A stretch of DNA of 64,000 nt, taken from NCBI GenBank assembly GCA_030435675.1, contig CM059621.1:10354001-10418000 (forward strand), in the 5' to 3' direction. This stretch comes from Steinernema hermaphroditum (Eukaryota; Nematoda; Chromadorea; Rhabditida; Steinernematidae). Positions within the stretch are counted from its first letter, which is position 1. Every line of letters begins with the position of its first letter. Positions 12,901-24,402 of this stretch are shown here, in pieces. Below the pieces are notes generated by a model. It was not told the DNA's origin, did no database searches, and saw nothing but the letters and a program-made list of their open reading frames with translations. A program made the position numbers and the translations under genes.

Positions 12901-15116
12901 CATTAACCACTGAAGTTGGATCTGTTATGGAATGTCAACCTACACCGCCGTACCTTCTTTCAGTATGTTAAAGAGTTCTAGGAACCCCACTAAGCGTTTG
13001 AAAAACAACGTCGCCGACGCCGATACCAAGAGCCATATGTCGCTGGCGGCAACTCGCAAAGACTCCTCGAACTGCTTGTACATGACTTGCATAAGATCAT
13101 TACTCTAAAACGGAAACCAATCAAAAATTCTATCAGAAATTACGCACTCTATCGGAAGTCGCCTTCTGGATCAATCTGGAGACCGCTACAGGGAATATAC
13201 TGGAGCTGACCGTCAGTGACAGAAAAGTTTGCATGTGAGACATTACGACCTCACTGATTGTCAAGCAGCATACAGATGTGTCCATGAAGGTGACCAGAAC
13301 CTTCATCAACTCCTGGAACACCTCCTGGTCGTCTTCAATAGCATTTTCGTCCTCTTGTTGGCTGATTCTTACTAGATTATGCAGAACACAACTTTCGAGC
13401 AAATACGAAACGTCATCAACTGATGGCAAGGCTGTAACTCCGGTTTTACTGCTTTGAATAACTGAAAGTACACGCATACCACTTAACACGTCGTTGAGAA
13501 ACGAAATATCGAAGACGTTGCAGTCGGTTTCAAAGCAGGAGACGAGCGGATCAAACACGGAGAAGGCAGGGCTTACAGAGGCGGATTCACGGGTGCGAGA
13601 TCGGATCAACAACGAGGCTACAGATGCTGTGCTTTCGGACACATGTTGTGAGCCAATCAGGGTGCACAACAGTTGAAGAACATCTCCAGTATTGATACAA
13701 GAGCAAGCAAACAAGTTTGAAGTACTGAGTAAAAATGTAGTCAATTCCCTGAATGGTTGAGTTGCATAACCTCGATCAAAACGAGTTGCCAACCTTTTGC
13801 ATTCGTCATCAGCAGAAATGGACAACAGCAGAGAAAAAACAAAGTTGCAGCAACACTTCCCCGGTTCGGGACTGTGACGAATGAAACACCGTAACCTTCC
13901 GAACTCCTCAATGACAGTGCTGGCACGGGATGCCAAGAATGGAACAATGGTCTGGAGCAAATCTTCCTTATTTGTTGGAAAGCCGCGATACCACGTAATT
14001 ATAAAAACCCGTAGACAGCGAGAAACTAATCTGCAAAAGGTCAACACTGGAAAAGCATACGGCACGACATTCACTGACCTTCTTATCGTTGCACAAGTAG
14101 TCGCTTCATGAACTTCGCCAATTCCGCTGTCAAGGATCTAAAATATTTCAGGTTTTACAGGTTAGAGAACGTAGGCGTACCTTTCTTATCATTTCAAGCA
14201 GCAGTAGATTTGCACGCTCGATAAAATCGGAATCTTCCAGGTTCTTAGTCAACGACTTCATAATCAAGTAGGAGAGAAAATCCAAAGCGAAGGCGACGGA
14301 CTGCATGGAGCGGAACTGCATCCCTCCGAAGGTCTTTTCCGCAAGTGAAATCAGCATACGCCTCCTGTTATCGTCGTTCATGAAGCGCGCCAACACAAAC
14401 ATAGAAAGACGGAACTCCAGAGTGTGGGACCGTAAAGAACCATGGCATTCGGCAACAGGAAAAATACTCTGCAGCTTGGTAGCAACGGATAGGCTAACCG
14501 AAAGGGGATCGTTTGCGATGAACGAGTGCGTCTCGGCATAGATGGCGGAGAGACCGTCAGAGTCCGAAAACAAAAGATTCTTCGGCTGCAACGCCTAAGA
14601 ATTAAAAAAAATGAAAACAGAACTCCGTGAGCAACTCACAAATCTGTGTTCGGCACTGTAGGCACCAGCGCTGGGGGCGTCACTCTCATCAGATTCGCTG
14701 TCGTTCTCGGATACACCCCACCGGTGAATAGAGGCCTTCTTTCTCGAAAAAAACCTTCGGCGCCTCTTGAGTGGCTTGAAACCGGGAAGCACAGGTGAAA
14801 TCGTTCTCGCCAGAAAATCAGCAAAAGAGCTGGAAACATCTTCTTCGATATCCGTCAGCGTTTCTACATGCGAACTTAAGGTCGCGAACAATTCCTCTCC
14901 AAGGGAATCCTTCAAACCTGAAAAGTATGGCAAATATACCGTACATGACGCATGCTCACTCATACCTTCGGGTACTTCGCTCTCGGCAAGTATGCGGAGG
15001 ATGTAAGTGAGGGAGCTGAGATCGCGGTCGATGGGTTCCGCGTCGAGGATGTTAACGAGGCTCCTGACCAGGGTCGAAAGCCATCCCGTCACGGCGAATC
15101 GCTCCCTCTCGACCAT
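3979..15116 (-). CDS. LYST: LYST-type BEACH-WD40 protein
   Basis: A long multi-exon minus-strand gene runs from a probable start near 15116 to a TAG at 3979-3981. In protein order it has helical N-terminal segments (15116-12065) and a ConA-like lectin stretch (about 12037-11513, ASFWLKV...HIVSIGS). Further helical segments follow to about 7000, then a PH-BEACH domain (6747-6259) and the BEACH domain (6338-5108). BEACH marks are [45 protein letters not shown] and [11 protein letters not shown]40 repeats (5023-3979) end the protein. The BEACH segment matches LYST rather than neurobeachin or WDFY3. LYST controls the size and traffic of lysosome-related organelles; its loss in humans causes Chediak-Higashi syndrome. 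Typical splice sites are seen, for example a 44-bp intron ending TTTTCAG near 14922. Most exon edges were not resolved. The part upstream of 11266 lies inside the tandem duplication. Confidence 0.85.
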
Positions 15117-15819
15117 TCGCTGAGGCGGTAACGATTTTGGGCGAACGGGCTGAAAGATTTATAAGTCAGAGTATGAAAACAGATGTGTTGCGATTTTCGA
15201 TCGACGCGATCCATGATTGGCGCCCGTATCACAGCACTGTGCATCACAAATCATATCGCTGTGATAACGACGTGACGAAAACACGGATGTATGCCGCGGT
15301 TCAACGACACGGCTAACAACGATCTGAAGCTGTTCTGTACGGCTAACTTTGTCGACTCAAGGAATCGCGAAGGTGCTCCTACAGCTGATCCAAAGGACGA
15401 CACACAGAAGGAGTTCCGTCAGGAACTGCACAGTCTAACACGATTCTGTCGAAGAGGTGGACGCGTCTCGAGCCGACTTTACTTAGGAAATGACGCAGAA
15501 CTACTGTGTATGGAAACAATGTGTGTGGTCATTTCTACGCTGTGTACGGTTTCTGCACCTTCGACACGGTGTTGTGCCGTCATTTTAAGACAATTTAAGT
15601 ACGGTTTGGAGCGTGGATCAAGTTTCCCTTGTCGTGAAGCTCCATTTTCTCTAGGGGTGCGCTGACACAGTTGAATTTTTATGATTTACAGGGACGCAAC
15701 GTAATTTGCATACGTGGTTTGCGTTCGCCATTGATCCACGGTCCGAATCACCTGAATCACAGCGCGATTCCTTATCTGGTTGTAAAATACACGATATGTT
15801 CATTGTTACAGAGCACCCG
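15117..15819. promoter_or_regulatory. divergent intergenic region between LYST and EMC6
   Basis: About 700 bp separate the LYST start (minus) from the EMC6 start (plus), so both promoters probably lie here. A plus-strand open frame at 15291-15665 (124 codons) shows no recognisable domain and may be chance or an upstream exon. The same region is repeated at 23177-23879. No TATA box or other site could be assigned with confidence. Confidence 0.35.
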
Positions 15820-16201
15820 ATGGCCGTTTCCTCTTCCCAGCGAGGCTCCGATGATATCGTGGTGTTCAGCGAAGCTGCGGTGAGGCACAACTTCGCCGTA
15901 CTCGAGTATTCTCGGACGTGTCAGTCCGCCGCCGCTGGAATCGCAGCCGGGATCTTTGGACTGACCGGTATTCCGGGCTTCCTCTTCTACTTGGTCATGG
16001 TCGTTATTCAGGTGGGTTGACTATAACTATTCGTGTTCTCTATGGTCGCTGTAGGCGCTGTTCTGGCACGCGAAGGCCGGATTCGAGTGGAAGATGTACT
16101 TCACTGACATCTCCCTGCCCGTGACTTACTCGTTCGTCGGCGGTCTCTTCACCTACATTTTGTTCTGGGTTTTCCTCTACGGGATGGTCCATGTATATTA
16201 A
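15820..16201 (+). CDS. EMC6: ER membrane protein complex subunit 6 (copy 1)
   Basis: Two exons, 15820-16011 and 16055-16201, are joined by a 43-bp intron (GTGGGT...TGTAG) and encode 112 residues; the human protein has 110. Diagnostic stretches are [34 protein letters not shown] in the first membrane segment, [20 protein letters not shown] in the last, and an intervening loop. The ATG at 15820 was chosen over one at 15796 because it gives the usual short N-terminus. EMC6 is a core membrane subunit of the EMC insertase, which places tail-anchored and multi-pass proteins in the ER. The gene diverges from LYST and is followed on the same strand by the golgin gene 142 bp away. Confidence 0.95.
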
Positions 16202-16342
16202 TCTTGTTGTCATTGTTAATAATTTATTAGCGAACATAAACACATTCGACATCACTTAAACAAAATTCGCAGTGGTTCCTGGTAACCACGTCACTATTTT
16301 GGTCTCGTCATGTGCTAAATCACTTGTTTGATTTAGCTTCAG

Positions 16343-18771
16343 ATGAGCAAAGCTGTATTAGTGAGCAAGATTGAAGAGCAGCATCAACAGATTCTTAACT
16401 ACGAGAAAAAGCTAAAGTTGAGCTTGTGATGATGTGAACATCTGTTGTTGAAGCCACGGGTTTTTAGGATGTTGTAAAGGCGTATAAAAGCTTGGACACA
16501 GAAAAGCAGGCACTCCAAGCTACGGTAGCTTCATTGTCCGAATCGGGCGCGTTTCCATCCGAGTCTACATCCAGTTCTAGTGAGGTATATTCACTCCCTG
16601 TTTGTATTTCTGACCGTTGGATTATAGGAAGGGCGCCTCGACTCGTTGAAGAAGGCGATAGCTTCCCTGACAAGCGAGCAGTCCAAGAAAGAGGCTGCCT
16701 TTCTCGCCGACAAGAGAGCATTATTGGCGGAAAACGAAAAGTTGAAGAAGAACCTATCGGAATCACAAAGAACGCACCAAAAATTGGAATCGAAAGCATC
16801 CGTATAGATTGCCGAGTCGTCACTTTTTATTTGCCTGCTAATTTCAGGCACTTAGACAACTGGAGTCTTTGCGTGAAAAGGAGTTAGAAGATCACGGATC
16901 AATCCTCGCAGAAATTCAGCAGAAATACGGAAAGGAGCGCACGAAATGTGAACAACTCGAGCGACAGGTAGGAGCTACCAGAGTTTTCGTGCAGTTCGTA
17001 AAATGTTTAGATAGCAGAACTCTATAAAAAACTCCACGAAACAGATTCTAAGGTCCCTCTAAGTGACAAAAAGATAAGGGAGCTGCAAGATCAAATCAAT
17101 AAAAAGGATCGCGATATTGCCACACTGAAGAAAAAGGTCGAGGTGACACCTACCGTGCAAATGCTGAAGGATGAAATAGCTAACCTACAGGTTATTCATC
17201 AGTCATTTTCTTGTGGAACTTCCTTTCGTTTTCAGACGGCGCATGCGGCCGAAATCGCTGAAATTCTCTCGAGGAACACACATCATTCTGACAACATGCG
17301 GATGAACGAATCCCGAGTCCACGCTCTTGAACGGAAGCTAGAAGTGCTGACAAGCCAGATCGCTCAACAGGAGTTCGACAAGGTTCAGATGAAGACAAGC
17401 CTAGAATCACTCCGGCAACAGCTGGAACTCGCGGAGAGAGAAAGTGCGAAGGGGGAAGAGGCGAAAGAACGGCAAACCATAACACCGTCGGAAGAGGTTG
17501 GCGAAGAACTAATAGCGGGAAAGGTAGAACGCTTGAAAAAGCTCGCCAATGAGCTGCAAGATAGTGGTGATGTTGATCTAGCTGGTTCGTGTTAATGCTG
17601 TTACTAGGAACCTGTTTTGACTCTCTCTTAACTTTTAGATATTCTCGAAATGAGGCCATTAAAGCGGACGGAAGCAATTCTGGACCCGAGGATGTGTTCC
17701 TTTTGCGAAAACACGCATTCTGATTTCATACAACTGAAGACAACGGTGGGCGACTTGCGCGGGAAGCTGCAGTCGGCGCAGCACCAACTAGAAGATTCCA
17801 AAACGAAGGCGACTACTGTAGAGCTGGAACTGTACGAAAAGATCGCTTCTATGGAAAACAATCACTCGTCTGCTCTCCGAGAGGGTGAAGTCAAAATGCG
17901 CGATAGAGGTGAGTAGCTAGTCTGGCTACGGTAACATGGGGCTTCTGTTATTGTAGTAAACGAATTGGAATCGGAGATGCAGAAGCAACGCCACAGGACC
18001 ATGGAGATCATCGCGGAGAAGGAGAAGGAACTCGAGGCGACCAAGGCGATCCTGATCTCCTTCCGTTCTCAGCAGATGGGTTCGTCCAACCCGGGCACGA
18101 ACGTTCCGGTGGATCCGATCACCCCGATTACTGTAAAGCTCCGCGATCGGTCTAAGTCAACGTCACGTACCAGGGCTGTTTCGAGGGCGCGAAGCAGTGG
18201 GAGCTTCGATGCAGCTATTCCAGAGTCCCCCTCCTCGGCTACGGGCTTCAACAATTCTTTCAATTTTGCACATGGTGTGAACACAACTGATTCTTTCGCA
18301 AAGAACACCTTGGGTGACGACTCCAAAAACGTGTACTACGAGGAGATCATATCCGAAAAGGATCGGGAAATTTTTGAGCTCAGGTACTTTAGCACAATTT
18401 TTATTCCTTATTGTGAGCAACTCTATTTAGGATGAAAATCCGGACGGATGACTCCAAGTTGCGCGACCTCGAGCATAGCGTGCTGACAAAAGATTTGCAG
18501 CACTATGAGATTATCGAGAAGCTGAAAGAAGAACTACGAATTCTGGAGGGCATTCTTATTGGTTGTTGGTTATTGACTCACCTTCGCTCATTTAGGGAAA
18601 CTGGAGCTTTATAAGTCCGACAAGGAGCCAAGCATTGAGTACCTTCGGAACATTTTTATCCAGTACCTGCAGTGCAATGGATCCTCTGGCCGGAGGAATA
18701 TTTTGAAAGCCATGGCTACGGTGCTGAAACTAGGTCCCGCGGAGCTCAAGAGAATAGAAACTATAAAATAA
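16343..18771 (+). CDS. GRIP-domain golgin (copy 1)
   Basis: A multi-exon plus-strand gene starts with ATG at 16343 (MSKAVLVSKIEEQHQQ) and stops at 18769-18771. Most of the product is heptad-like coiled coil rich in Glu, Lys and Gln (for example 16620-16970 and 17260-17560). A CSFC pair near 17695 and a Ser/Arg-rich linker around 18140-18210 interrupt it. The C-terminus has a GRIP-domain pattern (IEYLRNIFIQYLQ, LKAMATVLKLGPAELKRIE). GRIP domains bind ARL1-GTP and place golgins on the trans-Golgi, where they tether vesicles. GCC1 and GOLGA1 are the closest types by layout, but I cannot choose between them. The first donor site was not settled; several internal introns of 40-60 bp are clear. Confidence 0.8.
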
Positions 18772-18989
18772 CTTGCTTTGTAATTTTGTAGGTTTGGTTT
18801 GTAATGAAGGGCATTCTAAGGGTTTTGTAAGGGTGTGTACAATGGGTGTAACCCATAACTAAAACGCTATAAATGGAATCATTCCACAACTAAAACATCT
18901 CATTGAATTCTTTCGAAATCTCAAGCTTGAAACCCAAACAATTGCCACAGGGACGCTCCAGCCGATCGCGCACGTTGATAAGACGCGCC

Positions 18990-19325
18990 AAGCCTGAGAA
19001 CCAGGCGGGGCGATCAGTTGAATCATGCTTCCGGTGGAAGCTAATAAAAGAGAGCCACCCGTGCTCTCGTGGTCAACTCCGTGTGTGAGCTGCGACTAGG
19101 CTGAGGCTTCGCTTCGACCTAGCTCGTTCTGGTGCCCCGAGTCCGTCTCCCCTTCAGCGTGTTTCGTGAAGCGTCGTCTCGGCGCCTCTAAAATCAGCTT
19201 TTCCCGTGGAGTGTCCCCTCAAGGAAGTCCTGTGTGGTGCCTTGTTGAAGTGATCTCCTAGGGAAGTCCTGTGTGGTGCCCTGTGGACTGTGTGTCCCCT
19301 CGAGGAAGTCCTGTGTGGTGCCTCG
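18990..19325 (+). mobile_element. truncated 5' LTR and leader of the LTR element (duplicated fragment)
   Basis: Positions 18990-19129 repeat the short LTR seen at 27050-27189, followed by a TGGTGCCCCGAG primer-binding-like site and the first leader repeats. The fragment is cut at 19325 by the duplication junction, where LYST coding sequence resumes. It is a by-product of the tandem duplication, not a separate insertion. Confidence 0.85.
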
Positions 19326-22300
19326 TACCGCTCCGAAGGCTACGCTACTGTAGCCCACAGCCGAGTTTCGTTCATCAGTAACGATGTCGTAGGTAAGTTC
19401 ATGGATAGAGTCACCTAGCAGCAACTAAATGAACGTTATAGTGAATTGGAGCAACAGTTTCGTACCTGTGAAGAAACTTGAGATTCCACAACTCGGAAAG
19501 AGAGCACGACGTGAGTCCACTTTTGAGAGAAAACATGACGTTTGAGAGATTTGCGGGCAACGACCATCCCATTCATGGTAATTCTGAAAACGTCTGTGTA
19601 ATTGCACTAGGTACACCGACATACGTTAGGACAATTCTTTTGTTGTCGGGAATAACGAAGAGTGAAACGTGGATGAAACTGCTTCCGATGGAAACTATGT
19701 GGACAAGGTCACTGTTCTCGTCTTCGGTGACCTTCAGCCAGAAAGACGCAGAGAGCCCTTCAGCAAAGCTCGTCCGGTTGGCGGTGTCGAAGGAGAGCGA
19801 AGCTGCGGCTGAGGACACAAAGAAGTTATCTTCTTCTTTCCGTGGAGTGCTGCTCTGTCCGTCGAGTGATGTGAGGTCAAGTTCTGACGCTCTCGAACCC
19901 CCAACAAGAAGACGCTCGAGAGTTTCGATGACGGTGAACGATCGCGGAAGAACACTGGTGTTGCGGTTGGGTTTGCGTGGTCTTTCACTCTTCTGTGTTA
20001 TATAGGACTCTTTCTGTAACTTTATAACACTAGGGTGACTTGAATAGATTGGAAAGCGAAGAAGAGATGAGCTCTGGTACCGATGCGTCTTAAACACGCG
20101 ATCCAGAGCTTTGAACAGAGAGGTCTAAACAAACGCTATTATACTTCCATACACAATAAACTTCGAGAACCTGCAGATGAGGGCTGTAGTCCAGCATTCT
20201 GAACATACGATAAACTTGCTCGGGACAGCTCCGCTGTTGAATGAGATGGAAGAGTGAAAACATGAGCGAATCGAAAGTGGCTGAGAGAACATCCTTGGCC
20301 ACACACTCGTCACAGAGATCCAGCATTTTTTCAATGACCTTAAACATCGAAATTCATCAGTACCTCTAAACGCTCTCACCTCTTTAAGCCGTTCTAAGTT
20401 GGAAAATTTGAATGTCCTCAGACGGTCAGCGAAGCTTTTAACGCAGTGTTCAAGGCCTTCTTCCAATTTTGAGTATTTCTTCACGAATGCAAAGATACAA
20501 TCAATGGCCAAAAGCAGGAAGTCACAATTGTTTTCAATGGAGGTGAAAGCAACATCGTTCTCTTCGTCGCAAGCTTCGGACTCGTCGAAATCAGATTCGT
20601 CACCAGGTTTCGCACAACATTCTCGAGGTTCGAGATCCGCTAAAATGTGCGAACAGTGTATGACATTCAGTGTAGTACCATTACTTTGAACTACTGTTTT
20701 CAGGCTACTGTTTTCTTGGACTACTTCCAAGAAGGCACTGGACAGTGTGCATAAAAGAGAGTAGTGGGCGCTTTTGGCACTTTCGTTGACTACACCGACG
20801 ACTTTTTCGAACAAGGGCTCCGTGGAAAGCCTCAGGGAGAGCGCGAGCAGCTGTGACAGGCGACTGTTCGATCGGAACTCCTTGAGTGGACTCGAAATGT
20901 ACTCGCAGCAGAGGTTGACCAAACGCTGTGAATCCGAACACAACTTCGAAGACAGTTCCACATTAACCACTGAAGTTGGATCTGTTATGGAATGTCAACC
21001 TACACCGCCGTACCTTCTTTCAGTATGTTAAAGAGTTCTAGGAACCCCACTAAGCGTTTGAAAAACAACGTCGCCGACGCCGATACCAAGAGCCATATGT
21101 CGCTGGCGGCAACTCGCAAAGACTCCTCGAACTGCTTGTACATGACTTGCATAAGATCATTACTCTAAAACGGAAACCAATCAAAAATTCTATCAGAAAT
21201 TACGCACTCTATCGGAAGTCGCCTTCTGGATCAATCTGGAGACCGCTACAGGGAATATACTGGAGCTGACCGTCAGTGACAGAAAAGTTTGCATGTGAGA
21301 CATTACGACCTCACTGATTGTCAAGCAGCATACAGATGTGTCCATGAAGGTGACCAGAACCTTCATCAACTCCTGGAACACCTCCTGGTCGTCTTCAATA
21401 GCATTTTCGTCCTCTTGTTGGCTGATTCTTACTAGATTATGCAGAACACAACTTTCGAGCAAATACGAAACGTCATCAACTGATGGCAAGGCTGTAACTC
21501 CGGTTTTACTGCTTTGAATAACTGAAAGTACACGCATACCACTTAACACGTCGTTGAGAAACGAAATATCGAAGACGTTGCAGTCGGTTTCAAAGCAGGA
21601 GACGAGCGGATCAAACACGGAGAAGGCAGGGCTTACAGAGGCGGATTCACGGGTGCGAGATCGGATCAACAACGAGGCTACAGATGCTGTGCTTTCGGAC
21701 ACATGTTGTGAGCCAATCAGGGTGCACAACAGTTGAAGAACATCTCCAGTATTGATACAAGAGCAAGCAAACAAGTTTGAAGTACTGAGTAAAAATGTAG
21801 TCAATTCCCTGAATGGTTGAGTTGCATAACCTCGATCAAAACGAGTTGCCAACCTTTTGCATTCGTCATCAGCAGAAATGGACAACAGCAGAGAAAAAAC
21901 AAAGTTGCAGCAACACTTCCCCGGTTCGGGACTGTGACGAATGAAACACCGTAACCTTCCGAACTCCTCAATGACAGTGCTGGCACGGGATGCCAAGAAT
22001 GGAACAATGGTCTGGAGCAAATCTTCCTTATTTGTTGGAAAGCCGCGATACCACGTAATTATAAAAACCCGTAGACAGCGAGAAACTAATCTGCAAAAGG
22101 TCAACACTGGAAAAGCATACGGCACGACATTCACTGACCTTCTTATCGTTGCACAAGTAGTCGCTTCATGAACTTCGCCAATTCCGCTGTCAAGGATCTA
22201 AAATATTTCAGGTTTTACAGGTTAGAGAACGTAGGCGTACCTTTCTTATCATTTCAAGCAGCAGTAGATTTGCACGCTCGATAAAATCGGAATCTTCCAG

Positions 22301-23176
22301 GTTCTTAGTCAACGACTTCATAATCAAGTAGGAGAGAAAATCCAAAGCGAAGGCGACGGACTGCATGGAGCGGAACTGCATCCCTCCGAAGGTCTTTTCC
22401 GCAAGTGAAATCAGCATACGCCTCCTGTTATCGTCGTTCATGAAGCGCGCCAACACAAACATAGAAAGACGGAACTCCAGAGTGTGGGACCGTAAAGAAC
22501 CATGGCATTCGGCAACAGGAAAAATACTCTGCAGCTTGGTAGCAACGGATAGGCTAACCGAAAGGGGATCGTTTGCGATGAACGAGTGCGTCTCGGCATA
22601 GATGGCGGAGAGACCGTCAGAGTCCGAAAACAAAAGATTCTTCGGCTGCAACGCCTAAGAATTAAAAAAAATGAAAACAGAACTCCGTGAGCAACTCACA
22701 AATCTGTGTTCGGCACTGTAGGCACCAGCGCTGGGGGCGTCACTCTCATCAGATTCGCTGTCGTTCTCGGATACACCCCACCGGTGAATAGAGGCCTTCT
22801 TTCTCGAAAAAAACCTTCGGCGCCTCTTGAGTGGCTTGAAACCGGGAAGCACAGGTGAAATCGTTCTCGCCAGAAAATCAGCAAAAGAGCTGGAAACATC
22901 TTCTTCGATATCCGTCAGCGTTTCTACATGCGAACTTAAGGTCGCGAACAATTCCTCTCCAAGGGAATCCTTCAAACCTGAAAAGTATGGCAAATATACC
23001 GTACATGACGCATGCTCACTCATACCTTCGGGTACTTCGCTCTCGGCAAGTATGCGGAGGATGTAAGTGAGGGAGCTGAGATCGCGGTCGATGGGTTCCG
23101 CGTCGAGGATGTTAACGAGGCTCCTGACCAGGGTCGAAAGCCATCCCGTCACGGCGAATCGCTCCCTCTCGACCAT
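19326..23176 (-). pseudogene. truncated 5' copy of LYST
   Basis: This repeats the LYST start (23176) and its first exons through the ConA-like segment, then stops at the duplication breakpoint. The open frame at 19194-19424 passes from LYST sequence (SSVAFGAV) into antisense retroelement leader repeats (repeated GTTQDF). PH, BEACH and WD40 exons are missing, so no functional LYST can be made. Transcription from a duplicated promoter remains possible. Confidence 0.85.
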
Positions 23177-23879
23177 TCGCTGAGGCGGTAACGATTTTGG
23201 GCGAACGGGCTGAAAGATTTATAAGTCAGAGTATGAAAACAGATGTGTTGCGATTTTCGATCGACGCGATCCATGATTGGCGCCCGTATCACAGCACTGT
23301 GCATCACAAATCATATCGCTGTGATAACGACGTGACGAAAACACGGATGTATGCCGCGGTTCAACGACACGGCTAACAACGATCTGAAGCTGTTCTGTAC
23401 GGCTAACTTTGTCGACTCAAGGAATCGCGAAGGTGCTCCTACAGCTGATCCAAAGGACGACACACAGAAGGAGTTCCGTCAGGAACTGCACAGTCTAACA
23501 CGATTCTGTCGAAGAGGTGGACGCGTCTCGAGCCGACTTTACTTAGGAAATGACGCAGAACTACTGTGTATGGAAACAATGTGTGTGGTCATTTCTACGC
23601 TGTGTACGGTTTCTGCACCTTCGACACGGTGTTGTGCCGTCATTTTAAGACAATTTAAGTACGGTTTGGAGCGTGGATCAAGTTTCCCTTGTCGTGAAGC
23701 TCCATTTTCTCTAGGGGTGCGCTGACACAGTTGAATTTTTATGATTTACAGGGACGCAACGTAATTTGCATACGTGGTTTGCGTTCGCCATTGATCCACG
23801 GTCCGAATCACCTGAATCACAGCGCGATTCCTTATCTGGTTGTAAAATACACGATATGTTCATTGTTACAGAGCACCCG

Positions 23880-24261
23880 ATGGCCGTTTCCTCTTCCCAG
23901 CGAGGCTCCGATGATATCGTGGTGTTCAGCGAAGCTGCGGTGAGGCACAACTTCGCCGTACTCGAGTATTCTCGGACGTGTCAGTCCGCCGCCGCTGGAA
24001 TCGCAGCCGGGATCTTTGGACTGACCGGTATTCCGGGCTTCCTCTTCTACTTGGTCATGGTCGTTATTCAGGTGGGTTGACTATAACTATTCGTGTTCTC
24101 TATGGTCGCTGTAGGCGCTGTTCTGGCACGCGAAGGCCGGATTCGAGTGGAAGATGTACTTCACTGACATCTCCCTGCCCGTGACTTACTCGTTCGTCGG
24201 CGGTCTCTTCACCTACATTTTGTTCTGGGTTTTCCTCTACGGGATGGTCCATGTATATTAA
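23880..24261 (+). CDS. EMC6: ER membrane protein complex subunit 6 (copy 2)
   Basis: This is the second copy of the gene at 15820-16201, with exons 23880-24071 and 24115-24261 and the same 112-residue product. Its upstream 700 bp are duplicated too, so it should carry the same promoter. If the duplication is real, this animal has two identical EMC6 genes. If it is an assembly artefact there is only one. Confidence 0.9.
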
Positions 24262-24402
24262 TCTTGTTGTCATTGTTAATAATTTATTAGCGAACATAAA
24301 CACATTCGACATCACTTAAACAAAATTCGCAGTGGTTCCTGGTAACCACGTCACTATTTTGGTCTCGTCATGTGCTAAATCACTTGTTTGATTTAGCTTC
24401 AG

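Larger units (their letters stand above)
11266..19325. repeat. 8,060-bp tandem duplication, copy 1
   Basis: This unit recurs immediately downstream at 19326-27385. Every open frame in it reappears exactly 8,060 bp later with the same translation, so no substitution or indel is visible. It begins inside a LYST coding exon and ends inside the leader repeats of the LTR element. It contains the LYST 5' part, complete EMC6, the complete GRIP golgin and a truncated 5' LTR plus leader. Junction homology is minimal (one T). Confidence 0.95.

Noticed and set aside
19326..23176. A second functional LYST gene
   Set aside because: It lacks all exons beyond the ConA-like segment, including PH, BEACH and WD40.
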